The notes under the pieces were generated by a model. It had not been told where the DNA came from, did no database searches, and worked only from the letters and a program-made list of their open reading frames with translations. Below, piece after piece: positions 33,554-43,221 of a stretch of 64,000 nt of DNA (position 1 is the stretch's first letter; every line of letters starts with the position of its first letter). Origin of the DNA: Parvibacillus sp035426385. GTDB taxonomy: Bacteria; Bacteroidota; Bacteroidia; Chitinophagales; Saprospiraceae. The position numbers and the translations under genes are program-made. The stretch spans positions 1-64,000 of the forward strand of contig DAOLZQ010000007.1 in the NCBI GenBank assembly GCA_035426385.1, in the 5' to 3' direction.

Positions 33554-35131
33554 GTGTGGTTATTAATCTTTCTATTCCTTTCGTACCTATTATTAAGTAT
33601 AAGTCTTCAAAAAATATTTGTAAAGGCTGGCTATAATGCCAAAGATGCGCTCATTCCAGGTAAGAACTTTGGTATCTGGGCAAAAATAATTGGCCGAACC
33701 CCTGCTTACGCCTGGTGGTTGCTTTTCCCAATAGTCAATATTTTTATATTCTGTGGGATGGCAGTAGATCTGGTACAGTCATTTGGTAAAAATTCATTTT
33801 TTGAAAGTGCCTTGGCTGTTATATATGCCCCTCTTGCATTTTTCAGAATCGGCAATGATGAGAAATCAAAATATATTGGTCCAAACCTTCAGATGGAGAG
33901 AAATTATCATCAGGAACTGAAGGCAGCTTATGACAGAAAAGATAATTATGCTATAAAAAAACTAGAGGCTAATAATCCATTCAAAAAGACCAAAATTCGC
34001 GAATGGTCGGAGAGTATCATTTTTGCTGTATTTGCGGCAGCTTTTATTCGGATGTTTTTGATAGAAGCATACGTCATCCCTACCTCTTCCATGGAAGGTT
34101 CACTGAAAGTGGGTGATTACCTCTTCGTCAGTAAAGCGCATTATGGCATACGGACACCTATGACTATCGCTATGGTTCCCTTGATTCACAATCGCCTTCC
34201 ATTTTTTGATAGAGAATCCTATCTTCGATGGCCCAGTTTAGATTATCATCGGTTACCGGCACTCACACCGATCAAGAGATATGACCCTGTAGTGTTCAAT
34301 TACCCGGAAGGAGATAGTGTATATGTAGTTCCCAATCGCACAGTCAGTGAATATGACAATCGACGCCGAGATATGCACCTGGAGTCCAGCTATCCGCTCA
34401 CAGTGAGGCCAATGGATAAGATGGATCATTATATCAAACGCTGCATCGGAATGCCGGGCGACTCTCTTAAAGTGGTAGATAAACAAGTTTACATCAATAA
34501 TAAGCCGGCTCAGAATCCACGCTACATGCAGTATTTCTGCAGAGTCACACCTACCCAACCCGTTGATCTAAGTATACTGGATGACTTGGGAGTAAATCTC
34601 AACGAATGCGATCCCCAAAAAGGTGAATATTATCTGACAAAAGAGCAGCGAGAATATCTGGAACAAAATGTCAAGGGAATCAAGATCAATATCATACAGA
34701 GTCCCGTCGAACCGATTTTTGCAGTCATGTTATTCCCTCACGACAAGGCTAATTATAAGGGGTGGACTACAGATAACTACGGGCCTATTTGGATCCCTGC
34801 TAAAGGTGCTACCACCAAACTGACACCTCAGAATATTGCTTTCTACAGACGTGTGATCACAGTATATGAACGAAACACACTTACACAGGAAGGTGATAAG
34901 TTTATCATCAATGGTAAGCAGACTGACCAATATACATTCAAACAGAATTATTATTGGATGATGGGTGACAATAGGGATAACTCTGAGGATTCTCGCTTCT
35001 GGGGTTACGTACCTGAAGAAAACATAGTGGGTAAGCCACTGTTTATCTTTTTTAGTAAATATAGCGATCCATACAACGGTTCTAAAATCCGATGGGATAG
35101 AGTATTTACAATCGCTAATAAATTTGAATAG
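33554..35131 (+). CDS. lepB: signal peptidase I
   Basis: 525 residues, much longer than E. coli LepB (324), as is usual in Bacteroidota. An N-terminal membrane region (about residues 1-100, with GIWAKIIGRTPAYAWW) precedes the anchor helix near 154-172. Catalytic serine S179 lies in PTSSMEGSLKVGDYL and the lysine K295 in YIKRCIGMPGDS; the last box MMGDNRDNSEDSRFWGYV is intact. Start is GTG. It cleaves signal peptides of the many exported proteins seen here. Followed 18 bases later by the metal-receptor gene. Confidence 0.94.
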   Translation: MWLLIFLFLSYLLLSISLQKIFVKAGYNAKDALIPGKNFGIWAKIIGRTPAYAWWLLFPIVNIFIFCGMAVDLVQSFGKNSFFESALAVIYAPLAFFRIGNDEKSKYIGPNLQMERNYHQELKAAYDRKDNYAIKKLEANNPFKKTKIREWSESIIFAVFAAAFIRMFLIEAYVIPTSSMEGSLKVGDYLFVSKAHYGIRTPMTIAMVPLIHNRLPFFDRESYLRWPSLDYHRLPALTPIKRYDPVVFNYPEGDSVYVVPNRTVSEYDNRRRDMHLESSYPLTVRPMDKMDHYIKRCIGMPGDSLKVVDKQVYINNKPAQNPRYMQYFCRVTPTQPVDLSILDDLGVNLNECDPQKGEYYLTKEQREYLEQNVKGIKINIIQSPVEPIFAVMLFPHDKANYKGWTTDNYGPIWIPAKGATTKLTPQNIAFYRRVITVYERNTLTQEGDKFIINGKQTDQYTFKQNYYWMMGDNRDNSEDSRFWGYVPEENIVGKPLFIFFSKYSDPYNGSKIRWDRVFTIANKFE

Positions 35132-35149
35132 AAAAAGCTAGTGATTTTC

Positions 35150-35911
35150 ATGGGGAATAAACTGCCGACCGATCTATTGCGGTATCCCACTGATTCCATT
35201 GTATCTCTCGTGCCTTCGCTCACAGAATTACTTTATTATCTTGATGTCAATGCGCAAATAAAAGGTATTACTAAATTCTGTGAACTACCTGAAATAAAAA
35301 TTCCTAGACCAATTATTGTTGGCGGCACAAAGAATCCGCATCTTAAAAGGATTCAAGCTTTAGATCCTGAACTGATCATAGCCAATAGGGAAGAAAACCG
35401 TCAAGAAGATATCATTTCATTGGATAGTGATGACAAGCTCATCTGGGTAACCGATATAAATGATATCTCGGAAAATATATTATTCATTAGATCACTTGGT
35501 GAATTATTACAAAATAGCAGGGCCGAACCATTGGCTGCAGAAATGGAAAGAATCTACTCTGATGTACAGAATATTTTGTATCCATCGTCTGCCGCATACC
35601 TCATCTGGCAAGAGCCTTATATGGTAGTTGCGAACAATACATTCATCAATAGTATGTTAGCGGCGAGTGGATTCTTCAATGTATTTGGAGACCAAGAGAG
35701 ATATCCTGTTACCACACTTGGAGAAATAATAGAACTAGCGCCACAAAAAATATTTTTATCTTCTGAGCCCTATCCCTTTAATGAAGCACATCTAAGTAAT
35801 TTTGAGACTAATTTTCCCACCTCGGAAATTAAATTGGTAGATGGGAAGATGTTTTCTTGGTATGGATCTCGTCCCCTATTGGCTAAAAAATATTTTGAAA
35901 CGTTAACATAG
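35150..35911 (+). CDS. BtuF-like helical-backbone metal receptor protein
   Basis: 253 residues from the ATG at 35150 (a GTG at 35141 adds 3 residues). VSLVPSLTELLYYLDVNAQIKGITKFCELP, VGGTKNPHLKRIQALDPELIIANREENR and PQKIFLSSEPYPF match class III periplasmic-binding proteins (BtuF/FecB/TroA-like), which bind cobalamin or chelated iron. Unlike those, it has no signal peptide or lipobox, and no ABC permease lies nearby. It may be cytoplasmic or non-transport. Follows lepB by 18 bases. Confidence 0.8.
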   Translation: MGNKLPTDLLRYPTDSIVSLVPSLTELLYYLDVNAQIKGITKFCELPEIKIPRPIIVGGTKNPHLKRIQALDPELIIANREENRQEDIISLDSDDKLIWVTDINDISENILFIRSLGELLQNSRAEPLAAEMERIYSDVQNILYPSSAAYLIWQEPYMVVANNTFINSMLAASGFFNVFGDQERYPVTTLGEIIELAPQKIFLSSEPYPFNEAHLSNFETNFPTSEIKLVDGKMFSWYGSRPLLAKKYFETLT

Positions 35912-36012
35912 GAATGATTTTAAAATGATCTCCAACAAATTAATTTTATAATCGAAGAGGTCTTACACCAATAATTTTAGTAGTTTCAATTAATATTAAT
36001 TCCTCTGCCGAT

Positions 36013-37626
36013 ATGAATATATTCAAATCAACAACACTCTTCTTGATGATTATCCTGTGTTTCTGCAGTGCATCTCTTTATGGTCAGTCACAATCAGGCT
36101 CAGGACTCATTCCAGGGAGCTTTATAGTAATCTTCGAGTCACAGCAATCACTGGTCTCTTTTATACAGTCAAAAAAACCTGCTTTCAATGGTACAGAAAA
36201 TGTCAACTATCTGAGGAATACACTACCTATTGCACTAGTTACAGATGGGGCTATAAGTCTAGAAGAGTTCAAATACAAAATGGAGCATACACCCGGAGTG
36301 GTTAACATTCTACAAGATTATAAGCTGGAACAAAGAAGAATTCCGAATGATCCACTCTATGGCCCCAGTCAATGGAATATGCCCATCATCAAAGCACCGC
36401 AAGCTTGGGAGATTACGACCGGAGGAGAGACAGAGTCTGGTGATGAGATCGTAGTTGGTGTCCTGGATGATGGGTTTCTTATAGACCATCCGGATCTCAT
36501 GGACAATGTATTTACAAATCCATTTGAAATTCCGGACAATGGTCTCGATGATGATGAAAATGGGTATATCGATGATGTGCATGGCGTAGATATCCTGACC
36601 CGAGCTAACACTCACCAGGTAAAATCTCATGGTACTGGTGTCATGTCTATAATCGGTGCACGTGGAAACAATGCAAAAGGGATGACCGGGATAAATTGGA
36701 ACGTTAAAATATTACCGGTTAGTAATGTTTTTACAGCCGGAATATCCGGCCTTCTGCAGGGTTATGATTATATCTCAGGATTCAGAAAACGATTCAATGA
36801 ATCAGATGGATCAAAAGGCGCTTTAGTAGTTTCTATCAATTTCAGTGGCGGGCTACCCAAAAAATTCCCTACTGATTATCCCATTTGGTGTGAGATGTAT
36901 GAATCAGTGGGAGAACAAGGCATTTTATCTGTCTGCGCTACCGTCAATAGTGATGTCAATGTAGATATAGAAGGGGACTTACCCACACTGTGTACGAGTG
37001 ACTACCTCATTATGGTTACCAATACTACCCCTGCTGATGTGAAGTACAGCGGCGCAGGATACAGCAGCATAGCGGTGGATTTAGGCGCACCCGGAGAAGG
37101 AAACATCGCCGCCAATGGCATAGGTGATTATAGCACCTTTGGTGGCACTTCATGTGCTACTCCACATGTTACCGGTGCAGTGGCTCTGATGTATGCAAAT
37201 AAAGGAACTGAATTACAAACACTATACAAAACTGCTCCTGCCTACGCAGCATTAACAATAAAGAATGCAATTTTAAAAAATGTGGACCCAATTCCATCAT
37301 TGACTGGAAAGACTGTCTCAGGTGGTCGGTTAAATCTATTGAAAATGATGCAAAATTATTCTTCCGCTAAAAAATCAGAATCAACTAAGCTTTCAATTTA
37401 CCCCAATCCGGCTCAAAATAATTTGATACTTAAGTTGGACTCGGTTGACAATAATTCTCAGGCTCAAATCAAAATAATGGATGTCACCGGCAAAACTTTC
37501 ATTTCCATACAACTCAGTCTTTCAGATCTGCATCAATTGAATATTACAGATCTAAAAGCGGGTGTTTATTTCGTTTCAGTAATGATTGACGGAAGCAATT
37601 ATACCAATAAATTTATCAAACAATAA
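36013..37626 (+). CDS. subtilisin-like serine protease with T9SS sorting domain
   Basis: 537 residues. Signal peptide to about 24, an inhibitor-like propeptide (about 30-108, with GSFIVIFESQQSL), then an S8 catalytic domain: D152 in VLDDGFLIDHPDL, H206 in KSHGTGVMSI and S380 in GGTSCATPHVTGAVALM. The C-terminal 85 residues (from about 452, LSIYPNPAQNNLIL) form a type A T9SS sorting domain, complete to the basic end. It should be secreted and cell-surface attached, digesting proteins. Convergent neighbours none; PNP gene follows 12 bases later. Confidence 0.93.
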   Translation: MNIFKSTTLFLMIILCFCSASLYGQSQSGSGLIPGSFIVIFESQQSLVSFIQSKKPAFNGTENVNYLRNTLPIALVTDGAISLEEFKYKMEHTPGVVNILQDYKLEQRRIPNDPLYGPSQWNMPIIKAPQAWEITTGGETESGDEIVVGVLDDGFLIDHPDLMDNVFTNPFEIPDNGLDDDENGYIDDVHGVDILTRANTHQVKSHGTGVMSIIGARGNNAKGMTGINWNVKILPVSNVFTAGISGLLQGYDYISGFRKRFNESDGSKGALVVSINFSGGLPKKFPTDYPIWCEMYESVGEQGILSVCATVNSDVNVDIEGDLPTLCTSDYLIMVTNTTPADVKYSGAGYSSIAVDLGAPGEGNIAANGIGDYSTFGGTSCATPHVTGAVALMYANKGTELQTLYKTAPAYAALTIKNAILKNVDPIPSLTGKTVSGGRLNLLKMMQNYSSAKKSESTKLSIYPNPAQNNLILKLDSVDNNSQAQIKIMDVTGKTFISIQLSLSDLHQLNITDLKAGVYFVSVMIDGSNYTNKFIKQ

Positions 37627-37638
37627 TCGCCAAAATCT

Positions 37639-38478
37639 ATGGAATTTGACAGGGCAGCTTATCTGGACAATGTAAACTCTGCTGTATCTTATCTACAGTC
37701 AAAAGGAATAAATAATGCAGAGGTAGCTGTAATATTGGGTAGTGGCCAGAATAAACTCGTCGAGCATCTGACTGATTTAAAAATAATTCCATACACTGAA
37801 ATTCCGGGAATTCCACACACTACTGTTTCCTTCCATAAAGGCAACCTTATACTAGGGAATATCGGAGACCGAAAAGTAATGGTATTACAGGGTCGGTTTC
37901 ACTACTACGAGGGGTTTAGTCTCCAGGAGGTATCTATTTTCGTGCGGGTAGCTGCGGCATTGGGAGTTCGGTTCCTTATCGCAACAAATGCAGCCGGTGG
38001 GCTAAACCCTGAATACAGGCAGGGGGATCTGGTCTCAATCTCTGACCACATCAATCTAATGGGTGATAGCCCCATAAGAGGTCTCAATGATGTCAAGATA
38101 GGCACACTTTTCCCCGATATGAATTTTGTTTATAACAGGAAGATTATTGACATCATAAGCAAGGCAGGTACAAAGAGAAATATAGACATCCATAAGGGTA
38201 TCTATTGCGGTGTCAAAGGGCCACAAATGGAGACGCCTGCGGAACAAAAAATGATTCGAATGCTAGGTGCCGATTTAGTGGGCATGAGCACAGTACCTGA
38301 GATTATTACCGGGATTCAACTGGGGCTTATCTGCGCGGGACTTAGTATTGTGACGAATACCTGTAGTCCAGACAATCCGGAAGTTACTACCGTAGAGGAA
38401 GTAGTTCTAAATGCCGGTTTGGTAGATGACCATCTGGCAGCCATTCTGGTTGATACTATTGTTGAGCTGGAAAGTTAA
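37639..38478 (+). CDS. purine-nucleoside phosphorylase
   Basis: A 279-residue trimeric-type PNP (PNP/MTAP family) that cleaves purine nucleosides with phosphate in salvage. Seen: VILGSGQNKLVE, the phosphate-site serine loop, LQGRFHYYEGFS, NAAGGLNPEYRQGDLVSISDHINLMG, and ETPAEQKMIRMLGADLVGMSTVPE, where the Glu/Asn of the purine site lie. C-terminus SIVTNTCSPDNPEVTTVEEV is intact. It ends exactly where the convergent phospholipase-fold gene ends. Confidence 0.93.
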   Translation: MEFDRAAYLDNVNSAVSYLQSKGINNAEVAVILGSGQNKLVEHLTDLKIIPYTEIPGIPHTTVSFHKGNLILGNIGDRKVMVLQGRFHYYEGFSLQEVSIFVRVAAALGVRFLIATNAAGGLNPEYRQGDLVSISDHINLMGDSPIRGLNDVKIGTLFPDMNFVYNRKIIDIISKAGTKRNIDIHKGIYCGVKGPQMETPAEQKMIRMLGADLVGMSTVPEIITGIQLGLICAGLSIVTNTCSPDNPEVTTVEEVVLNAGLVDDHLAAILVDTIVELES

Positions 38479-39711
38479 TTATTCATGTGAGCGTCCAAAA
38501 CCCTTCGAACCTGATTTCATGAGTGCATCACCTTTTACTACAGAAGAATCCACCATCCATTGAACCCGGACTTCTTTGCTCATATCCAGGTCGGGTTTCC
38601 CAGCATCCACCCAGGCTGAGTACCATAGTGAACCTACGCCTACTATTGCCTGTCGCATCCTGACTTCCACCATACCATTCATGATCTGCTGGTAGGCAGC
38701 GGCATAGTCTGCGCATTGAGTCCATACAGGTTTCCCCAATCGCTCTTCAAAACACATTTGCTTATTTCGCGGATACTGAGCTTTTAGTTTGCTCTCCAGT
38801 AGCAATACAGAATCTGAAAGCTGGCCACTTTCATGAACTACTTTCCATATATAGGCATCCACATCGCGAATATAATGACTACGACCTACCAAAAAGTCAT
38901 ATGTTTCGTCTGCAAATAATTCGGGAATTCTACTCTCCCAAAATGCATGTATCCCCAACTGATCACTTTTCTGGCCATTATAATTGGAACAGGCGTGCAA
39001 GGGTACATGAGCATCCGCTATATAATGTCCGATGTCAGCAGCTATATTAATAATGGAGGCAGCATCCCTTACAATAAATGCCTTGACCAATTTTTCATAT
39101 TGCTGCTTGACAATATAGGGCACAAGACCATGCTCTGAAAAATGATCTTCAAATATTATTTTCTCGGGAGTGAAATTCATTGCCATACTGAACAACTTGA
39201 ATGAGTCAGGCAGTAGAGCATAGTTTTGATTGTAATAAGCAGGCAATACCTGAAATCCGTAAAGTTTCCTGATTTGCGACTTAGGAAAATAAAATACTTT
39301 ATCTCCCGCAATAACAGTGGCCAGTACATCCTCATTGCACCAGGAAGAATCCGCCACATGTATGGACAGGGTATCACTAGCCCGGATGAATCTCAAAAAG
39401 CTGTAACTGCTAAAACCCTCTGTAAGTGATCGTGGCAAACAAGATCCTTCATAACGATCTAAGTCTAAAAAGTGACGAGGCGCCTCCAATCGAAAAGCAT
39501 ACCTCCGCTTATCAGGATCTACTGCGTGCTCGGTGAGAAAATCAATGTTGGTCTTAAACAAAGGAAACATCTGCTCCGGAAGTGTAAAGACAGCTAGCCT
39601 GTTGATACGACGGTGAGCAAAGAATCCCCATTGCGGGCTACCGGCATAGATAAAGATCCCTACCGATAAGAAAATGAATATACCCACTGCGACCTTTCTA
39701 TATACTCCCAT
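38479..39711 (-). CDS. zinc-dependent phospholipase C / S1-P1 nuclease-fold protein
   Basis: 410 residues. N-terminal signal or anchor helix (about 6-24), then the zinc-fold pattern: WGFFAHRRINRLAVF with the first Trp/His, HFLDLDRYEG, the core DIGHYIADAHVPLHACSNYNG (trinuclear zinc His/Asp residues) and GIHAFWESRIPEL. Proteins of this fold hydrolyse phosphodiesters in lipids or nucleic acids; which one applies is unclear. It lies 1 base after the DUF4340 gene at the end of the gld cluster, so it probably shares its transcript. Confidence 0.82.
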   Translation of the reverse strand: MGVYRKVAVGIFIFLSVGIFIYAGSPQWGFFAHRRINRLAVFTLPEQMFPLFKTNIDFLTEHAVDPDKRRYAFRLEAPRHFLDLDRYEGSCLPRSLTEGFSSYSFLRFIRASDTLSIHVADSSWCNEDVLATVIAGDKVFYFPKSQIRKLYGFQVLPAYYNQNYALLPDSFKLFSMAMNFTPEKIIFEDHFSEHGLVPYIVKQQYEKLVKAFIVRDAASIINIAADIGHYIADAHVPLHACSNYNGQKSDQLGIHAFWESRIPELFADETYDFLVGRSHYIRDVDAYIWKVVHESGQLSDSVLLLESKLKAQYPRNKQMCFEERLGKPVWTQCADYAAAYQQIMNGMVEVRMRQAIVGVGSLWYSAWVDAGKPDLDMSKEVRVQWMVDSSVVKGDALMKSGSKGFGRSHE

Positions 39712-39712
39712 A

Positions 39713-40717
39713 TCATTTGAAAAAGAATGAATATCCGAAAAATATTTTCTTTAATTGGTCTTCTTGTGCATAAAAAAATAAGCGGTCATCAAGAGTAACG
39801 AAGAAATTGAAGGGTCTGTGCTCCAGATCGACACGCTGACCTTCTTGCTCAGTATTAATAACCGGGTACATTATTAATTTCCTGACGACGTCGTCACTAC
39901 CAGTAATTTGGAGATTGAGAAATGGGATTTCAGAAATCATAGTATCTGAACTCATTTCATTTTTGGTAAATGCTTTCGCACCGTACATCTTTTCAAAACC
40001 GGCCAAGAAAGCTTCTACTTCACCAGGCTTCACAGGGCTTTCTATTTTTGTAGTAGTGCTGTAGAAGGGCTCCAAGTCATAGCTTTTACTTCCTTTTACC
40101 GTAAGGATAAACGATTCACTTTTGTTCCGAGGATAATCTACCGAAACTTTTCTAATTGAATTGATCGGGTATTCTGCAAGCACTCTGGAGATCAAATCGG
40201 TCTGGCTCAAAGGCCAATATCTGCTTCTCAGATCACCATCAAATCCCGGAATACTCACTTCGTATGGGATATTAAACCCGTTTAACACCATATAAGTAGT
40301 CTCACCGGTTGGATTACCCATGCCCACATAGTATGACTTAACCAGTTTCTTGCCATCATATATTTCTACCTTCAGCCCAAGTGTCCCTATTTCATTCATC
40401 ACGCGCGGGATTGCCGCTTTTGGCACCAGATTAATCACTTCAATTTTATTTATGGTTTTGAGTAAATAATCTACAAAAAATTGATCAGCTTCAATGCCAT
40501 CTTTAAGATACCATTTGCCATTTTTCTTATTTAAGTCAATTATTGAAGCATTTTTATCAGCTACGAAGATTCTGTCCACATTGCTGATATCCTCTACCTT
40601 GAATTGTCGGCTATTGGAAGCACCGGTACTCATTTGAGCATTTTGCTGATACATTTTGAATCCGACTATACCTAGTATGAGAAGTAACGCAAGAAGTATT
40701 ACAGTTTTTTTATTCAT
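39713..40717 (-). CDS. DUF4340 domain protein linked to gldG
   Basis: 334 residues. One N-terminal helix (about 6-24) anchors it in the membrane; the periplasmic part has the DUF4340 repeat pattern (WYLKDGIEADQFFVDYLLKTINKIEV and KKLVKSYYVGMGNPTGETTYMVLNG). DUF4340 proteins are commonly encoded next to GldG-type ABC auxiliary proteins and may work with them. The gene starts 25 bases after gldG and ends 1 base before the phospholipase-fold gene. Function not established. Confidence 0.85.
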   Translation of the reverse strand: MNKKTVILLALLLILGIVGFKMYQQNAQMSTGASNSRQFKVEDISNVDRIFVADKNASIIDLNKKNGKWYLKDGIEADQFFVDYLLKTINKIEVINLVPKAAIPRVMNEIGTLGLKVEIYDGKKLVKSYYVGMGNPTGETTYMVLNGFNIPYEVSIPGFDGDLRSRYWPLSQTDLISRVLAEYPINSIRKVSVDYPRNKSESFILTVKGSKSYDLEPFYSTTTKIESPVKPGEVEAFLAGFEKMYGAKAFTKNEMSSDTMISEIPFLNLQITGSDDVVRKLIMYPVINTEQEGQRVDLEHRPFNFFVTLDDRLFFYAQEDQLKKIFFGYSFFFK

Positions 40718-40742
40718 TCTATTTTATTATGTCCTAAGCTGC

Positions 40743-42476
40743 TTAACGAGCGTATTTCCAACGTTTCCACCAGGCAAAAGCGCCCGCAAATAAACCAATT
40801 GCTAATAAAGGGAATACCACATTAAGCAACTGCCAGCTAGTTTTATTCTTATCTATTGCCACTTTATCCAGTAGCCTCAATTTGACTTCTTTTGACCGAG
40901 CTTTTAAAATACCCTTTTCATCAAACATATATTCAATCGAATTTAGTAGAAAGTCTTTATTTCCATACATCTGCTTATCAAAAGAATTATAGCCAATGGG
41001 TAGATAATCTTCACCATTTGGATTGAATTTATTCTCCAGTAGTTTACCAAAGGTCACGACCATTATTTTTGTCGGTTTGCCATTGGAGATAAACTCAGTC
41101 TTTATATCTTTTAGCGTCTGCTGCATCTCCGCTCCTACTCTATTTTCATACAGTGAGGGGAAGGAGCCTTCAACCAGGACAGCAGCCGGCTGGAAGGGTT
41201 TATTAAATTTCGCAGGATCAGGCGGATAGCGCAGGATTTCAAAGTTTATCCTGGCAGGGATGAACTGCACACGACTATATTTTGACGAGGCAAGTAAAAT
41301 CGTCTTTTTAAGAGGTACTTTGGTTTTGATGGTATCAATTGAATTGGGGAAACTCAGATTGACACGGTCTATATTTTTTACGATGGGATGTTCACTCTGG
41401 GAGGACATCAACGGTGCATAATACCAAGGAAAATTTTCTAGCTGAGCACCTGTACCCATCTTGCCCACTGCGAGCGGTATGGTACTACATTCCATATCCA
41501 GAATAAGGTTGGGCTGGATACGGAAACCATATTTAAAAAACAGATCATCCAAATTCACATTATTCTCAAGCGGTACATAATCTGCTGACTGACGACGTAG
41601 GCTATCCAGGTCTATCTTCACTTTATTTACAAGGAAAATAATCCGTCCTCCACGCATGACGAATTGATCCAATACAAATTTTGCTTTTTCACTATAAGGA
41701 GTCTGAGGATTTGGCATAATGACCAGTCCTACTTGGTCTGGGATTTTGTAGATACTATCCAGATGAATCCTTTTAATATCATAAAATGGAGCCATAGTGT
41801 TAATAAAATCCTGAGTTTCGATAGGCTTAGATTCTCCGTGTCCGGCAGTCAGTAAGATACCTGGTTTAATGACCCTAAATATTTTATTGATTGCATCCGC
41901 CAGCTTATATTCTAATAAATTGATAGACTGATTGAGCAATTCCTCATCACTAAATCCGGCAATGCTATTTTCTAATAAATTTACCGGGATAGTATGTGAG
42001 CCAAACTTTACCACGGCTACAGGATAAATTAATTTCTCTGACTGTTGATCATTTTCAAATACTTTCAGATTGACCGGCTTGATACCTTGTGAAGCTAGCG
42101 TCTTTATACGCTCATTTTTCTCCTCGACAGAGCTGACATCCAGTGGGTCACGGAAATTGTATTGTATATAAGGTGTTTCATTTCTGAACTGATCCAGTTT
42201 GTCCTTGATAGCTTCCTGCAGCCTTTTAAAACCTGCCGGAAATTTACCTTCCAGAAAGACTTCTATGTACACATTGTCTTTCATCTCATGCAGCATATTG
42301 ACAGTCTCTGGAGTAAGTGTATATCTTCTCTCTTCAGTTAGATCTACCTTGGTATGCGCAAACTGGGCAATTACATTGACTACAAATAAGACCGCCGCCA
42401 TTAGAAATACCTGGGTTAAACTCTGCTTGCCCCAGAGTTGCTTATTTTGCTCTGGCTTATTCGGGTTAGCTACCAT
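40743..42476 (-). CDS. gldG: gliding-motility ABC transporter auxiliary protein GldG
   Basis: 577 residues. An N-terminal transmembrane helix (about 22-41), a large periplasmic GldG/ABC_transp_aux domain (QYNFRDPLDVSSVEEKNERI, ILLTAGHGESKPIETQDF, IDLDSLRRQSADYVPLENN) and a C-terminal transmembrane helix followed by a basic end (WWKRWKYAR) match GldG. With GldA and GldF it forms an ABC assembly needed for gliding in Flavobacterium; many gliding and non-gliding relatives carry it. Starts 8 bases after gldF. Confidence 0.9.
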   Translation of the reverse strand: MVANPNKPEQNKQLWGKQSLTQVFLMAAVLFVVNVIAQFAHTKVDLTEERRYTLTPETVNMLHEMKDNVYIEVFLEGKFPAGFKRLQEAIKDKLDQFRNETPYIQYNFRDPLDVSSVEEKNERIKTLASQGIKPVNLKVFENDQQSEKLIYPVAVVKFGSHTIPVNLLENSIAGFSDEELLNQSINLLEYKLADAINKIFRVIKPGILLTAGHGESKPIETQDFINTMAPFYDIKRIHLDSIYKIPDQVGLVIMPNPQTPYSEKAKFVLDQFVMRGGRIIFLVNKVKIDLDSLRRQSADYVPLENNVNLDDLFFKYGFRIQPNLILDMECSTIPLAVGKMGTGAQLENFPWYYAPLMSSQSEHPIVKNIDRVNLSFPNSIDTIKTKVPLKKTILLASSKYSRVQFIPARINFEILRYPPDPAKFNKPFQPAAVLVEGSFPSLYENRVGAEMQQTLKDIKTEFISNGKPTKIMVVTFGKLLENKFNPNGEDYLPIGYNSFDKQMYGNKDFLLNSIEYMFDEKGILKARSKEVKLRLLDKVAIDKNKTSWQLLNVVFPLLAIGLFAGAFAWWKRWKYAR

Positions 42477-42484
42477 ATATGCCT

Positions 42485-43216
42485 TTATTTTTTATGTCTT
42501 TGCAGTGAAAATTGTGACAGGATTAAGAAAAAGATAATCACTGTCAAAAAATATATGACGTCTCTGGAATCTATCAATCCTTTACTCATACGCTCATAAT
42601 GGAAGTCTGCACCAAACTTTTGAATGGTATAGTCTACCGTGCCGGTAAATACCGGCAATTTGCTCACAAAATAAAAAAACCAATGTATCCCAAAACAAAT
42701 AAAGGCGCCGATCATAAATGCCACCACCTGATTGTTGGTAAGCGTACTGGCAAAGAGTCCTATAGAAACATAAGCAGATGAGAGGAAAAGCAAACCTATG
42801 TAAGAACCCATAGTTCCACCTATATCCAGATTCCCTTTCGGTGAACCTAATTGATACACCGTGAAGAAATAAATCAGCGTAGGTAATAGGGCAATGCACA
42901 CTATAAAGAAACCTGCCAGGAATTTACCCAATATTATATTCAGGTCCGTAATGGGTTTCGTTGTAAGCAACTCAATTGTGCCGGTTTGATTCTCTTCAGC
43001 AAATGATCGCATAGTGATCGCGGGAATCAAGAACGTAAATATGGCTGGAGCAATAAAAAACATACTCTCCAGCGAAGCATAATTTGAAGATAGAATACTA
43101 AAATCCGGAAAGAAAAACAAGACTAGTCCCAATACGAGCAAAAACAATCCCAATACAATGAACCCTCCTAAATTAGTAAAGAATGAGATAATCTCTTTTT
43201 TAGTAATTGTCCACAT
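42485..43216 (-). CDS. gldF: gliding-motility ABC transporter permease GldF
   Basis: 243 residues with about six transmembrane helices and the ABC-2 permease pattern: MWTITKKEIISFFTNLGGFIVLG at the N-terminus, PAITMRSFAEENQTGTIELLTTKPITD in the middle. It lies 5 bases after gldA and 8 before gldG, in the fixed order A-F-G. Substrate of the complex is unknown. Confidence 0.91.
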   Translation of the reverse strand: MWTITKKEIISFFTNLGGFIVLGLFLLVLGLVLFFFPDFSILSSNYASLESMFFIAPAIFTFLIPAITMRSFAEENQTGTIELLTTKPITDLNIILGKFLAGFFIVCIALLPTLIYFFTVYQLGSPKGNLDIGGTMGSYIGLLFLSSAYVSIGLFASTLTNNQVVAFMIGAFICFGIHWFFYFVSKLPVFTGTVDYTIQKFGADFHYERMSKGLIDSRDVIYFLTVIIFFLILSQFSLQRHKK

Positions 43217-43221
43217 ACTGC

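Noticed and set aside
34253..34558. 101-codon minus-strand frame
   Set aside because: Antisense to lepB; no supporting signal.
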